Notes: generated by a model from the sequence alone, not told the origin. DNA of 64,000 bases from Legionella cincinnatiensis (GCF_900452415.1 NZ_UGNX01000001.1:1798001-1862000); one strand, 5' to 3'; positions 29,834 through 39,311 are shown, counted from the first letter of the stretch. Numbers and translations are program-made.

Positions 29834-30899
29834 TTGTTGCTTCCTCCATAGCTATTGCACGTTGCTCAATCAAATATTCAGGTAGCTCAGCGTAATGATA
29901 ATCAAAAATACTCGTAACGGGTTGAGTTTTCATGTCCAGATATTCATTAACCGCTTTTTCAACTTCTTCTGAGCACTGGATAACTAGGCTCTCTTCATCT
30001 TGCGCATTCCATATCTTTTGCTCCATGAGAAATTCTTTAAATCGTGCGATAGGTTCTTTGGGTTTTGCTTTTTCTACGTCTTCAGTAGGCTGGTATCGAG
30101 TTGCATCATCAGCGGTTGTATGATCGGATAAACGGTAAGATAATGCTTCAATTAATGTTGGACCTTCTCCTTGGCGTGCTTTTTCAACGGCATCACCGAT
30201 GATCTGTCTTGTTGCTAAGATGTCGTTGCCATCAACTTGCATGCCAGAAAAACCAGCAGCAATTGCTTTTTGTGCAATAGTTTGCGTCCCCGTTTGCTTC
30301 TCTCTGGGCACTGAAATAGCCCATTGGTTATTATTTACCACAAAAACTACCGGTAATTTCCAAGCCCCCGCTACATTGATTGCTTCATAAAAATCGCCCT
30401 CAGAAGTACCACCTTCACCAAGACATACTACCGCAACGCGAGGTTGATTCCTGTATTGGAAAGCAAAAGCAACCCCTGTTGCATGCAAACATTGTGAGGC
30501 AATCGGAACGCAAATAGGCAAGTCTTGAGAATTACAAGAAAATTGACTGCCACGCTCATCTCCTCCCCAAAAAGCAAGGATTTCAGACATTTTTACGCCA
30601 CGCTGAAATTGTGCTGCGTAATCACGATAATAGGGTACAAATACGTCTTCAGGACGCATAGCATGTCCTATGGCCGCAGAAATTGCCTCTTGCCCATTAA
30701 TAGGAGCATAAGTTCCCATTTTTCCGGTTCTTTGTAACGCGATTGCTTTTTTATCAAAGGTGCGCGTAAGAACCATTATTTTATAAAGCTCTTTTAATGC
30801 GGTATGATCCTTGGCAAAAGCAGGAAGTTGGCCTGCTAATTTGCCATTTTCATCCAAAAATTGAGTATAAGTAATATCAAATTGAGCAACTGTTGCCAT
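29826..30899 (-). CDS. pdhA: 2-oxoacid dehydrogenase E1 alpha subunit
   Basis: This 357-residue protein binds thiamine diphosphate: the GDG-type motif appears as CLGEGGTSEGDFYEAIN followed by VVNNNQWAISVPR, and the N-terminal half carries RTGKMGTYAPINGQEA. It ends with the usual helical C-terminus. It is the first gene of the three-gene operon and has GGAG five bases before the ATG. Pyruvate (PdhA) and branched-chain (BkdA) versions are similar; I use pdhA in line with common annotation of this arrangement. Confidence 0.85.
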   Translation of the reverse strand: MATVAQFDITYTQFLDENGKLAGQLPAFAKDHTALKELYKIMVLTRTFDKKAIALQRTGKMGTYAPINGQEAISAAIGHAMRPEDVFVPYYRDYAAQFQRGVKMSEILAFWGGDERGSQFSCNSQDLPICVPIASQCLHATGVAFAFQYRNQPRVAVVCLGEGGTSEGDFYEAINVAGAWKLPVVFVVNNNQWAISVPREKQTGTQTIAQKAIAAGFSGMQVDGNDILATRQIIGDAVEKARQGEGPTLIEALSYRLSDHTTADDATRYQPTEDVEKAKPKEPIARFKEFLMEQKIWNAQDEESLVIQCSEEVEKAVNEYLDMKTQPVTSIFDYHYAELPEYLIEQRAIAMEEATNA

Positions 30900-31262
30900 G
30901 TAGGCTCCTTGTCAATAAAGCGTGTGCATAGCATACTCACAAATGAGTTTAAAAACCAGAGATAAGTAACGTGAGTTTGATTGAAAAGGCCTCGAACTAC
31001 TTTTGAGTTTCTCAGCAAAAGCTATCTCATAAAGCTTGTGATTAGCGAAGGCATGGATGTGTCATAATTAATGTGAGATTTTCAGTTTCAATTCAAGTAG
31101 TTTGCTATAAAACTCGAACTGGGTATTGTGAAAAGCAACTAGCCTTATAGAGAACAATGATGTTACATTTAAAAATTATCTCGGTTGAGAGAGATAATTA
31201 AGAAGGTGCTCAACTGTATTAGACCATTAAGGGCTAACTGAATTTATTGATGAGGATATATT
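30900..31262. other. divergent promoter region with a 9-base inverted repeat
   Basis: This 363-base gap separates pdhA (-) and pabB (+). It has no convincing ORF. At 31174-31199 AATTATCTC and GAGATAATT form a perfect hairpin with an eight-base loop, about 65 bases before pabB; it could be an operator or part of the pabB leader. Nothing else stands out. Confidence 0.45.
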
Positions 31263-32585
31263 TTGAGTCAATTTGTACTATATTCTTTAGACTATTCTCC
31301 TTTGTTACCCGAGTTTTATCAAAAGCTTAGTCATCTTCCTGGTTTTGTACTACTTGAAAGTAGTGATCATTTAAGAGGACGTTACGATATTGTCAGTGCA
31401 TACCCTTATGATTTTATTCAGATCGATCAAAATATGCATAACGTATCGCAACGAGTAAATCAATTGAATCATCTCTTATCTTCTCAATTGGCAGTCACTG
31501 ATCTTCCATTTCAAGGAGGGGCTATAGGTTATGTTTCTTATGATTTTGGGGCAAGACAATTAGGAATCGAGTCAAAAATACAATCGACATTGCAGAATAT
31601 GCCTCTATTAAATCTTGGTTTGTATGATTGGGCTATTATTGCGGATCATGAGCAAAAATTAGTGACGTTATTTGCTGCAAATTTGCATCAGTCGACACAT
31701 GGAGTAGTCAAGGAAGTTTTAGATTTATGGCATGATTCAGAATGGCAATGCAACGATGCGGCTTTGCAAAGTAATTTTACTCCTTTAATGAATCAGGAAG
31801 ATTATATCAAAGCTTTTATGGAGATTTATCAATCACTAAAAGAGGGCAGAAGTTATCAAGTCAATCTCACTCAACCTTTTCGTGCTGCTTATGACGGAGA
31901 TAGTTGGGCCTTATATAAAAAAATCAGTAAACAAAATCCAGTTCCTTTTGCTGCTTTTTTAAGGACAACTTGTGCTGATATTTTAAGTTTTTCTCCGGAA
32001 CGTTTTTTATATTATGAAAATGGTCAATTAATTACGTCACCCATTAAAGGAACTATTCGACGTTCTAATGATTCTCTGGAAGATGAACAATTAAAGCTTG
32101 AGTTAGGTTCTTGTGAGAAAAATAGAGCTGAAAATGTAATGATCGTGGATCTCCTGCGTAATGATTTAGGTAAAATTGCTCAACCAGGTTCAGTCCAAGT
32201 AACAGGTTTATGTGAGATTCAAAGTTATAATTCAGTGCACCATTTGGTGAGTACAATAGAAGCTATGTGTTTATCATCTGTTCAACCATTTGATGCATTC
32301 TTATCTTGCTTTCCAGGTGGTTCTATTACGGGGGCACCAAAAATTGAATCGATGCATATTATTCATGAGCAAGAGTCATACGCCCGTGGCGTTTACTGTG
32401 GTGCAATAGGTTATTTTTCACGGCATGGGCGTTTTGATACGAATATTGCTATTCGTACGATAACAGCTAAAGATAATTTTTTGCATTTAGCTGCTGGTGG
32501 CGGAGTTGTTATTGACTCAAACCATGAAGATGAATATCGTGAATGCTTTATTAAAATGGCGGCGATTATGAATGGCCTCAAATGA
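31263..32585 (+). CDS. pabB: aminodeoxychorismate synthase component I
   Basis: PabB turns chorismate plus ammonia into 4-amino-4-deoxychorismate for folate synthesis. The 440-residue protein shows the chorismate-enzyme motifs FSPERFLYYENG, ITSPIKGTIRR, AENVMIVDLLRNDLG, and GGSITGAPKIESM. The Lys in PIKGT distinguishes PabB from anthranilate synthase, which has Ala at that place. The start is TTG with GAGGA seven to eight bases upstream. It overlaps the Nudix gene by 14 bases. No pabA or pabC lies in the window. Confidence 0.93.
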   Translation: MSQFVLYSLDYSPLLPEFYQKLSHLPGFVLLESSDHLRGRYDIVSAYPYDFIQIDQNMHNVSQRVNQLNHLLSSQLAVTDLPFQGGAIGYVSYDFGARQLGIESKIQSTLQNMPLLNLGLYDWAIIADHEQKLVTLFAANLHQSTHGVVKEVLDLWHDSEWQCNDAALQSNFTPLMNQEDYIKAFMEIYQSLKEGRSYQVNLTQPFRAAYDGDSWALYKKISKQNPVPFAAFLRTTCADILSFSPERFLYYENGQLITSPIKGTIRRSNDSLEDEQLKLELGSCEKNRAENVMIVDLLRNDLGKIAQPGSVQVTGLCEIQSYNSVHHLVSTIEAMCLSSVQPFDAFLSCFPGGSITGAPKIESMHIIHEQESYARGVYCGAIGYFSRHGRFDTNIAIRTITAKDNFLHLAAGGGVVIDSNHEDEYRECFIKMAAIMNGLK

Positions 32586-33075
32586 ATTAATAAGAAGTAG
32601 TTTTAAAAATTCAGCTGTGATTGTTCTTTATGAACAAGAATCTGATTCGTTAATTCTAACTCAACGTAGTGATCAACTTCGTACTCACCCAGGCGAAATT
32701 TGTTTTCCTGGTGGAAGGTGGGAAGAGGGTGATGAGAATTACTATGCTACAGCACTTAGAGAGTTGGAAGAAGAGTTAGGGATTAGTTCTAATCGTGTAA
32801 CACTAATAAAAGAATTAAAGACCGAAAAAACACTCTTGGGAAGTATTATTCATCCTTGGCTAGCAGGCATCCAATCAGTACATCCTTATCATTTAAATAC
32901 TCAGGAAGTAGTTCGTTTAATTTCTATTCCCATGTTCTTGGCGCAAGATGCAAAGAATTATAGAACTTTTATGATTGAACGTAATGGGCGGCGGTATAAA
33001 ACATGCGAGTTTACAGCAAATAAAGATTGGGTTTGGGGAGCAACAGCTCGGATAATGATGCAATTGATAAAATAA
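32572..33075 (+). CDS. nudL: Nudix hydrolase, CoA pyrophosphatase-like
   Basis: This 167-residue protein carries a Nudix box read as GGRWEEGDENYYATALREL followed by EEELGI. Immediately before it, LILTQRSDQLRTHPGEICF matches the conserved pre-box segment of CoA-diphosphatase members (NudL type), which cleave CoA to phosphopantetheine and 3',5'-ADP. It is translationally coupled to pabB by a 14-base overlap. Substrate is inferred from the family. Confidence 0.8.
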   Translation: MASNELIRSSFKNSAVIVLYEQESDSLILTQRSDQLRTHPGEICFPGGRWEEGDENYYATALRELEEELGISSNRVTLIKELKTEKTLLGSIIHPWLAGIQSVHPYHLNTQEVVRLISIPMFLAQDAKNYRTFMIERNGRRYKTCEFTANKDWVWGATARIMMQLIK

Positions 33076-33219
33076 ATTCAGTGGTCAATTAGTACCTGAA
33101 AATTTTATACAAGCGGAAGCTCATTGCTATTGAGATATAGTACTTCCATTAAAATGGGTTCCGCTTGCACGAGGACGAATACATGTTCTTTAAGTCTATG
33201 TATCTGGAACGGCTGTATT

Positions 33220-33267
33220 GTGAGAGTGCATCTCACGCGAAAAATAATACTTTGAAAGCTTTTCGCG
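33220..33267. repeat. hairpin element sharing a core with 37508-37531
   Basis: Two hairpins abut: GTGAGA/TCTCAC (33220-33236) and CGCGAAAA/TTTTCGCG (33236-33267). The stretch from GCGAAAA through ATACTTTGAAAGC is nearly repeated at 37511-37532. It lies in a 244-base gap between convergent nudL and fadD, where termination would be needed; no T-run follows. A plus-strand frame over this region (33165-33434) is not credible as a gene. Confidence 0.4.
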
Positions 33268-33319
33268 TTTCCAAAATATTGTTCTTGCATCAAATCCGAT
33301 ACACATCTCTAGGCTACTT

Positions 33320-35032
33320 TTATACTGCAACAGCAGGTTTTTTATTGGATAGGCTAGGAGATGGGCTGCTTTGCGAGTCTTTAAGGGCGCGACGCAAGAT
33401 TTTGCCTACATTTGTTTTGGGAAGCTCCTCATAAAACTCGATTTCTTTAGGAACTTTGTATGCAGTTAAATGTTCTCGGCAATAAGAAATAACTTGTTCG
33501 GCAGTTAAGTTAGGATCTTTTTTCACAATACAGGCTTTGACGCGTTCACCAGAGTCCTTATCAAAAATTCCAACAACACCAACCTCTAAAACACCTGGAT
33601 GCATTCCTATAACTTGTTCTATTTCATTGGGATAAACGTTAAATCCAGAGACGAGGAGCATGTCTTTTTTTCGATCAACTAAATAAATGAAACCTTCTTC
33701 ATCCATTTTTCCTATGTCACCAGTTTTTAAATAGCCATTCTTAGTAAAAACTAAAGCCGTTTCATCGGGTCGTTTCCAATAACCTGGGGTTACCTGCGGT
33801 CCTTTGATACATATTTCTCCACTTGTTCCTATAGGAACCTCATTCTCGTTATCATCTAGAATAATTACTTCTGTAGATGAAATAGGTACTCCTATACTGC
33901 CAGTGTATTCGGTGAGATTCATTGGATTCATTATGGCTGCAGGGCTTGTTTCTGTTAAGCCATATGCTTCTAATACAGGAGTTTTAGTCACTTCGAACCA
34001 CTTAAGAGCAACACTTTTTTGTAATGCCATTCCACCAGAAAGGGCAATCTTTAATCTACTAAAATCAACATCCTTAAATTGTGGATGGTTTAATAAACTA
34101 TTAAATAAAGTATTTACGCCAGTAATTGCCGTAAAACGAACATTTTTAATCTCTTTAATAAAATTTGCTGTATCACGAGGATTTGTAATGAGTACATTTT
34201 TTGCACCTTCTTTTAAGAAGGTTAGACAATTAGCAGTAAGGGAAAAAACATGATATAGAGGAATCGCGGTGACAATGATTTCATCATCATCTAAACCTAA
34301 AGGCTTTATCCATGAGTCAGCTTGCAAAATATTGGCGATCATATTGCCGTGGGTTAAAATAGCGCCTTTGGCTACACCAGTTGTTCCTCCTGTATATTGT
34401 AGAAATGCAATATCATCATGAGCTAAGTCCACGTGATGTAATGAAGATTGTTTTCCTTCTAATAACGCATAATTAAAGGCTACTGCATGAGGAATGTGAT
34501 AAGCAGGTATCGCTTTTTTTACGTATTTAACTATCGAATTGACAATGATTCGTTTTATCGTAGGAAATAAATCGCCCACTTCGGTGACAATAACATGTTT
34601 TAAGGCGGGAATAGAGTTTAATCCTTTTTCAACAGTTTTTGCAAAATTAGCAAGTACTATGATTGCTTCAGCCCCGGAATCATTCATTTGATGAATGAGT
34701 TCATCAGTGGTATATAGCGGATTTGTGTTAACAACAACATAGCCAGCGCGCAAAATAGCAAATAATGCTACAGGATATTGGAGAACATTAGGGAGCATAA
34801 TTGCAATTCGTGCTCCTTTTTTTAAGTGAAGTTGTTGCAGGTAGGCAGCAAAATCACGACTTAATGTATTTAGTTCTGCAAAGGTAATACTATGTCCCAT
34901 ATTGGTGTATGAAGGTTTATGAGCATAACGAGTACATGATTCTTTAAACAAAGCTACAAGGGAAGAATATTGACTTGGGTCAATTTCATGAGGAACTCCT
35001 TTTTGATATTGTTCAAACCACCGTTTATCCAC
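33320..35032 (-). CDS. fadD: long-chain fatty acid-CoA ligase
   Basis: FadD activates long-chain fatty acids as acyl-adenylates and then acyl-CoA at the inner membrane. The 570-residue protein has the AMP-binding signature YTGGTTGVAKGAILTHG, then EAYGLTETSPA, YLKTGDIGKMDEEGF, the hinge VDRKKDMLLVSGFNVYP and the C-terminal catalytic Lys region PKTNVGKILRRALKD. All adenylation motifs are intact. The start codon is GTG, preceded by AAGGA. It is a single-gene unit, divergent from minC. Confidence 0.93.
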   Translation of the reverse strand: MDKRWFEQYQKGVPHEIDPSQYSSLVALFKESCTRYAHKPSYTNMGHSITFAELNTLSRDFAAYLQQLHLKKGARIAIMLPNVLQYPVALFAILRAGYVVVNTNPLYTTDELIHQMNDSGAEAIIVLANFAKTVEKGLNSIPALKHVIVTEVGDLFPTIKRIIVNSIVKYVKKAIPAYHIPHAVAFNYALLEGKQSSLHHVDLAHDDIAFLQYTGGTTGVAKGAILTHGNMIANILQADSWIKPLGLDDDEIIVTAIPLYHVFSLTANCLTFLKEGAKNVLITNPRDTANFIKEIKNVRFTAITGVNTLFNSLLNHPQFKDVDFSRLKIALSGGMALQKSVALKWFEVTKTPVLEAYGLTETSPAAIMNPMNLTEYTGSIGVPISSTEVIILDDNENEVPIGTSGEICIKGPQVTPGYWKRPDETALVFTKNGYLKTGDIGKMDEEGFIYLVDRKKDMLLVSGFNVYPNEIEQVIGMHPGVLEVGVVGIFDKDSGERVKACIVKKDPNLTAEQVISYCREHLTAYKVPKEIEFYEELPKTNVGKILRRALKDSQSSPSPSLSNKKPAVAV

Positions 35033-35103
35033 CTTAATATCCTTCTGTTATTGGTTTTCACATGTTAGTATAAACAAAAATATTGATTATGGATATCATA
35101 CTC

Positions 35104-35802
35104 ATGAGTGAAAATACAACACAGATACAAGCGTTTAAATTAAAAGGGCGTCTTTATACATTTACTGTATTACATGTATTAAATACAAACATTAATCTTT
35201 TTTCACAACAACTCCATGATACAATAACCAAAGCACCCAAATTGTTTGAACATATTCCAGTGGTTTTTGATTTGTCTGCGGTTCAACATCTAGAATTTGA
35301 TTTACAAGCTTTAGTCCAGGTTGCACGAACTCATGGCATGATTCCTGTTGCTATTCAAGGTGGAACCCCGTTGCATCATTCTTTAGCCCAATGTCACGGT
35401 TTAGCGGTGTTGCATGCTTCATCAACTCAAGATAAGCCCATTGTCGAAGCTATTGAAAATACACATCATGAAATAGTGAAAACAACGGCAAAATTACTAA
35501 CTACCCCCGTTCGATCCGGTCAACAAGTGGTTGCAAAAGGAACCGATCTTATTGTTACTTCTTCAGTGAGTCATGGCGCCGAATTATTAGCTGATGGATG
35601 TATCCATGTATATGGTGCTTTAAGAGGAAGAGCTTTAGCGGGTATTTCTGGAGATAAAGAAGCACGTATTTTTTGTCAGTCACTTGAGGCAGAATTAGTG
35701 TCCATTGCCGGTTTTTATCGCTTAAGTGATGCTATAGAACCTTGTAATAAACCTTGTCAGATCTATTTATTAGATGAACATATACATATTGAGCCCTTAT
35801 GA
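35104..35802 (+). CDS. minC: septum site-determining protein MinC
   Basis: MinC blocks FtsZ assembly away from midcell when recruited to the membrane by MinD. The protein has the N-terminal FtsZ-binding domain (AFKLKGRLYTFTVLHVLN) and the C-terminal beta-helix with HGAELLADGCIHVYGALRG and GRALAGISGDKEARIFC, the MinD-interaction surface. I start at the ATG at 35104 (232 residues); in-frame TTG 35083 and ATG 35089 give a short extension. It overlaps lpxH by four bases. minD and minE are not adjacent, an uncommon arrangement. Confidence 0.93.
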   Translation: MSENTTQIQAFKLKGRLYTFTVLHVLNTNINLFSQQLHDTITKAPKLFEHIPVVFDLSAVQHLEFDLQALVQVARTHGMIPVAIQGGTPLHHSLAQCHGLAVLHASSTQDKPIVEAIENTHHEIVKTTAKLLTTPVRSGQQVVAKGTDLIVTSSVSHGAELLADGCIHVYGALRGRALAGISGDKEARIFCQSLEAELVSIAGFYRLSDAIEPCNKPCQIYLLDEHIHIEPL

Positions 35803-36518
35803 TAGATGTTGTTTTTATTTCAGATCTTCATTTGCATCCCGAGAATCAAGAGATTCAAGAGCGATTTAATCAATTTCTTAAATGGGCAAAAGTTTCTGTG
35901 AAAAGTATTTATATTTTGGGTGATTTTTTTCATGCTTGGGCAGGAGATGATTCAATTGATGAGTGGAGTAGAAGCATCGCTCTTCAATTATACTCTTTGA
36001 AAAATCACGGGATTGATATTTTTTATATGCATGGTAATCGCGATTTTTTATTGGGTAGAGATTTCGCTCAACTTGCAGGCTGGACTATTTTATCGGAACC
36101 TACTGTTATTCAGTTAGATCAAGAAAAAATACTTTTAGTCCATGGAGACCGTTATTGTGCTAAAGACTTAGCTCATCAACGTTTTAGGCGATTAACGAGG
36201 AATAAGGTATTTTCCTACTTTTTTTTAAAGTTACCGTTGAAATTGCGTCAGCGTTTGGTGAGTCAAGTGCGTTATCGAAGTCAGATGAATCAAAACAGAT
36301 CAATGGAAGAAATGGATGTAGTTTCTGAAGTGATTATTAAGCATATGAGGCACTATAAGGTAACGCAATTAATTCATGGACATACTCATAAACCGGGTAT
36401 AACTATTTATGAAAATAATGTGGAAAAATTAAGACGTTATGTATTAAGTGATTGGGATGACAAACCCCAATTATTGTGTTATGATAATACAAAGGGGCTA
36501 TGTTTTGTTCATGTGTAA
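35799..36518 (+). CDS. lpxH: UDP-2,3-diacylglucosamine diphosphatase LpxH
   Basis: LpxH hydrolyses UDP-2,3-diacylglucosamine to lipid X in lipid A synthesis. The 239-residue protein shows all metallophosphoesterase motifs: FISDLHLHPEN, LGDFFHAWAGDD, HGNRDFLLG, LLVHGDRYCAKD and HGHTHKPG. It works at the inner face of the inner membrane. It overlaps the minC stop by four bases and is followed 20 bases later by an uncharacterised gene. Confidence 0.95.
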   Translation: MIDVVFISDLHLHPENQEIQERFNQFLKWAKVSVKSIYILGDFFHAWAGDDSIDEWSRSIALQLYSLKNHGIDIFYMHGNRDFLLGRDFAQLAGWTILSEPTVIQLDQEKILLVHGDRYCAKDLAHQRFRRLTRNKVFSYFFLKLPLKLRQRLVSQVRYRSQMNQNRSMEEMDVVSEVIIKHMRHYKVTQLIHGHTHKPGITIYENNVEKLRRYVLSDWDDKPQLLCYDNTKGLCFVHV

Positions 36519-36538
36519 TTTTTGTGGAGAGGTTGGGT

Positions 36539-37450
36539 ATGACTAGTAGTAAAGATGATGAATATGCGAAGAAGATAGCCGAGGCACAGGATAAATCTGC
36601 AAAAGCAGCTGAGGAATTACGCAAGCAAGAAAATGAAAAAATGGCGCAAGATTATATGAATGCGCAAATGCTTAAGCGGCGGATGGAATATGCTCAGGCA
36701 ATGGAAGAGCTTAGAAATAAGCATATAAAAGGACACGATGACAAAGGTAATGCAATCACTTATTGGGACGAAGTTAATCGCCTTGCTGACGAAGCTATGA
36801 AGCCAGAACAAAACTCCTATCAAGACTACCGTGCTGCAATGATGTCTTTGTTGAATATGTTTGGCAAAATGAACAAAGCAATAGCTGTTTCACGAGAGCA
36901 AACATTTGGGGAGTTTTATAACAAATATGTATATGAGAAAAATGAAGATCCCCTTGGTAAAGCATGGATTAAGTTGAAGAGTAATATGCGTGATGCAATT
37001 AAAGGTGATGCTGACATTGATCTGCCTACTCTTCATCATAATGTTACATTTAAAGATGGAAAGCTAAATGTTGCTCCATTAACTCGTAAAGATGGTGCTC
37101 CACTCGTAGTTTACGAACGAGATGAAAAGGGAAATATTAAATATGAAATAGATCAAGAAACAGGAAAACCTAAACTTGATGATAAGAACCAGCCGATAAA
37201 GATAATTAGCAAAGAGCCTCACCCTGCAAATGAAGCATTTAAGGCTCTTGTTGATGCGTGGTTAATAGAAAATAATTACCAGATAGTGCCCGGCGAGCCA
37301 AATAAACACATGAATCCCACTACTGGTAAATATCTAGATGAAGAGGCATTTAATAGCTTAAAACCAACTCTTGTTGAATTCCTAAAAAATCCAGCAAATG
37401 CTGAATTGACCTTTGAAGAAGAACCACAACCTCATTCTCCTTCAATATAA
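36539..37450 (+). CDS. uncharacterised protein with acidic C-terminus, effector candidate
   Basis: I do not recognise this 303-residue protein. It starts with a highly charged coiled-coil region (about residues 5-60, Lys/Glu/Ala rich), continues with a helical part and then a Lys-rich segment with turns such as TRKDGAPLVVYERDEKGN. The last 15 residues are TFEEEPQPHSPSI preceded by hydrophobics, an acidic patch near the C-terminus like the E-block of many Dot/Icm substrates. It has no signal peptide or membrane helix. The ATG at 36539 has GGAG nine bases upstream, favoured over 36500. It follows lpxH closely but appears functionally unrelated. Confidence 0.5.
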   Translation: MTSSKDDEYAKKIAEAQDKSAKAAEELRKQENEKMAQDYMNAQMLKRRMEYAQAMEELRNKHIKGHDDKGNAITYWDEVNRLADEAMKPEQNSYQDYRAAMMSLLNMFGKMNKAIAVSREQTFGEFYNKYVYEKNEDPLGKAWIKLKSNMRDAIKGDADIDLPTLHHNVTFKDGKLNVAPLTRKDGAPLVVYERDEKGNIKYEIDQETGKPKLDDKNQPIKIISKEPHPANEAFKALVDAWLIENNYQIVPGEPNKHMNPTTGKYLDEEAFNSLKPTLVEFLKNPANAELTFEEEPQPHSPSI

Positions 37451-37471
37451 AGATTTGAGAAGAAGTTTTTA

Positions 37472-37578
37472 GCCAAATGCACCCGAAAGGCTGCATTTGG
37501 CACATCCTGCGCGAAAATGATACTTCGAAAGCCTTACTACTGATGTATGTTCCGTTTTCTCAGAGCTATTTTCGCGCA
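37472..37578. repeat. composite palindromic intergenic element
   Basis: Two perfect inverted repeats lie in series: GCCAAATGCA (37472-37481) with TGCATTTGGC (37492-37501), and TGCGCGAAAAT (37508-37518) with ATTTTCGCGCA (37568-37578). Its core GCGAAAATGATACTTCGAAAGC recurs with few changes at 33237-33259. The first hairpin may also terminate the 36539-37450 transcript. The open frame across it on the plus strand looks like repeat sequence, not a gene. Confidence 0.5.
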
Positions 37579-37641
37579 CAACCCGCGCTCCAATCCAGCC
37601 TTTCACCAAGAGGCAAGCATATCCCTGAACAGATACAGCTT

Positions 37642-38265
37642 TTATTGATGAGGTATTCCGCTATGAAAGCGAAATACCTCATCTGTTGCTAAGATAAAGC
37701 TATTTTCCAAAGATAAAAATATGCTGAGTCGGTTTTCTATATCTCCGCCGTATAATTTCGCTAGCTTCAAGTAATCTTCAAAATGTCGGGCTTCGGATTT
37801 AATTAAAGTATTGTAAAATTTTGCCAAATCTTGGTCTTCAAGGTAAGGAATAATGGCATGGAAACGCTCACATGAGCGAGCTTCAATGATGGCGCCGATT
37901 ATAAGTTGATCGCATAAACGCTGAATCATGTCTCTACTCGTAACCTGCTTATGCATTTGAGTTGCATATCCCGAGGGTTGCAATGGACTAAATTGAATGC
38001 CTTTTCGAATCATAATTTGTATCACTTTTTCAAAATGAAGCAGTTCTTCACGGGCTAAAGGTGACATGACGTCGACTAATTCCTTTTTTTCTGGATACTT
38101 ACTGATGAAATTGATGGCAGTTGCAGCTGCTTTACGTTCACAATGAGCATGATCAATTAATAGTAAAGGGACGTGTTTTGCTGCATACTCTAACCATTTT
38201 TGAGGTGTTTTTATCTGCAGAAAATCATTTACTGATTGTAAATCAGTATCTAATCGTTTTAACAT
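37642..38265 (-). CDS. miaE: tRNA 2-methylthio-N6-isopentenyladenosine hydroxylase
   Basis: MiaE is a non-haem di-iron enzyme that hydroxylates ms2i6A37 in tRNA. The 207-residue protein has the ferritin-like ligands HCERKAAATAINF, REELLHFEKV, ARSCERFHAIIPYL and KSEARHFEDYLKLA (EXXH motifs), and ends RFHSGIP, conserved in the family. A strong inverted repeat, GATGAGGTATT with AATACCTCATC (37647-37683), is part of its last codons. The start has no clear Shine-Dalgarno. Confidence 0.9.
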   Translation of the reverse strand: MLKRLDTDLQSVNDFLQIKTPQKWLEYAAKHVPLLLIDHAHCERKAAATAINFISKYPEKKELVDVMSPLAREELLHFEKVIQIMIRKGIQFSPLQPSGYATQMHKQVTSRDMIQRLCDQLIIGAIIEARSCERFHAIIPYLEDQDLAKFYNTLIKSEARHFEDYLKLAKLYGGDIENRLSIFLSLENSFILATDEVFRFHSGIPHQ

Positions 38266-38339
38266 CTATGAATACACTATACTTATTAAAATAAGCTGTC
38301 TTATATCACATACTTTGAAAAAATTAAATCGGATGAAAA

Positions 38340-39227
38340 ATGAACGGGGAAGAAGTTAATAATGAATTAAGCCATTGGTTTTCCACTTATGGGGTAATCA
38401 CGGCTGAACGTATCTTGGGGAAATACCAAGTTAATTTAGAACATGCAGAACTGGTTGAAGCAATTAAAACTCCGACGAGCTTATATCATCATTTAGTGCG
38501 GGTTCCATTAAGAAATGTATTAAATGGTATTATCTTGGAACAAGCAAATGATTATCATGTTTATGCTCAAAAACTGTTTATTGATTATTTGTTATCTGGT
38601 GAAAGTGCTAAAGATGAAGAAGCCCAAGGTGCTGTAACTCGCGAAGCTTTAGAAAGAGAGCGACAACAATTAATCGCCCTTGGTGATGAGTTTCATAGAA
38701 TACATGGCCAACATGATTATCTCATTGCTGAAAGCCAATCAGTCCTGATAAAAGTATCGCACATGTTTAATAGTGAAATGGAAAAAGCAATTAATGCTTT
38801 GAAATCTCCCTTAAAAACTGCGAATTTTTCTGGACCCAAAAGTGAAATTCGTAAAGCAATGAGGCATGCTTTGATTTATTGTAACATAATGGATAATCAG
38901 ACAGAGGAAAACAAGTTTTCTTTTATTGAAAAAATGAATGACATTCTTAAAATATCATTAACTCAGGATCTCAAAGTAAGAATCGTCTTTAATTTGGAAA
39001 AAATATTTAAAATTGAATCTGATTTTAATGTACAAATACAAGAGTATATTGTTAAAACCGAGGAAATAACCCAGTCTGCTAATTCTTTTCGAGATCAATT
39101 TTACGAGACAATTCTTCGTGTCGTTGATCTTATTAAGTTTTTACCTGATTATAAGATTGATCCAGAACAAGACGCTATTAATAGAGAGCCCCTATATTTT
39201 GATAAGAGCATAGGAGCTGCCGGGTAG
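38340..39227 (+). CDS. uncharacterised helical protein
   Basis: This 295-residue protein is soluble, mostly alpha-helical, and unknown to me. The N-terminus MNGEEVNNELSHWF is acidic. A charged coil-like stretch covers about residues 90-125, and the remainder is helix-rich with many Lys/Ile/Phe. No catalytic motif, signal peptide or membrane segment can be seen. It lies between miaE (divergent, 74 bases) and ndk. Codon use is like its neighbours. A Legionella-restricted protein is likely; whether it is secreted is unknown. Confidence 0.45.
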   Translation: MNGEEVNNELSHWFSTYGVITAERILGKYQVNLEHAELVEAIKTPTSLYHHLVRVPLRNVLNGIILEQANDYHVYAQKLFIDYLLSGESAKDEEAQGAVTREALERERQQLIALGDEFHRIHGQHDYLIAESQSVLIKVSHMFNSEMEKAINALKSPLKTANFSGPKSEIRKAMRHALIYCNIMDNQTEENKFSFIEKMNDILKISLTQDLKVRIVFNLEKIFKIESDFNVQIQEYIVKTEEITQSANSFRDQFYETILRVVDLIKFLPDYKIDPEQDAINREPLYFDKSIGAAG

Positions 39228-39311
39228 AGCAAAACAATCTAACTTAAAAAGAATAAACCAATCATTGACTTAAAAATGAATTTATATTAGCCATAGAGCA
39301 AGGATTTCGTG

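Noticed and set aside
33165-33434. 89-codon open frame on the plus strand
   Set aside because: It crosses a palindromic repeat and the 3' end of fadD; the translation has no protein-like features.
33804-34253. 149-codon open frame on the plus strand
   Set aside because: It is antisense to fadD, whose motifs are unambiguous.
37647-37683. repeat insertion that extended miaE
   Set aside because: The inverted repeat encodes part of the conserved C-terminal RFHSG-Ile-Pro of MiaE, so it is native coding sequence.
37477-37692. 71-codon open frame on the plus strand
   Set aside because: It lies across two inverted repeats and the end of miaE; it is most likely repeat sequence read by chance.
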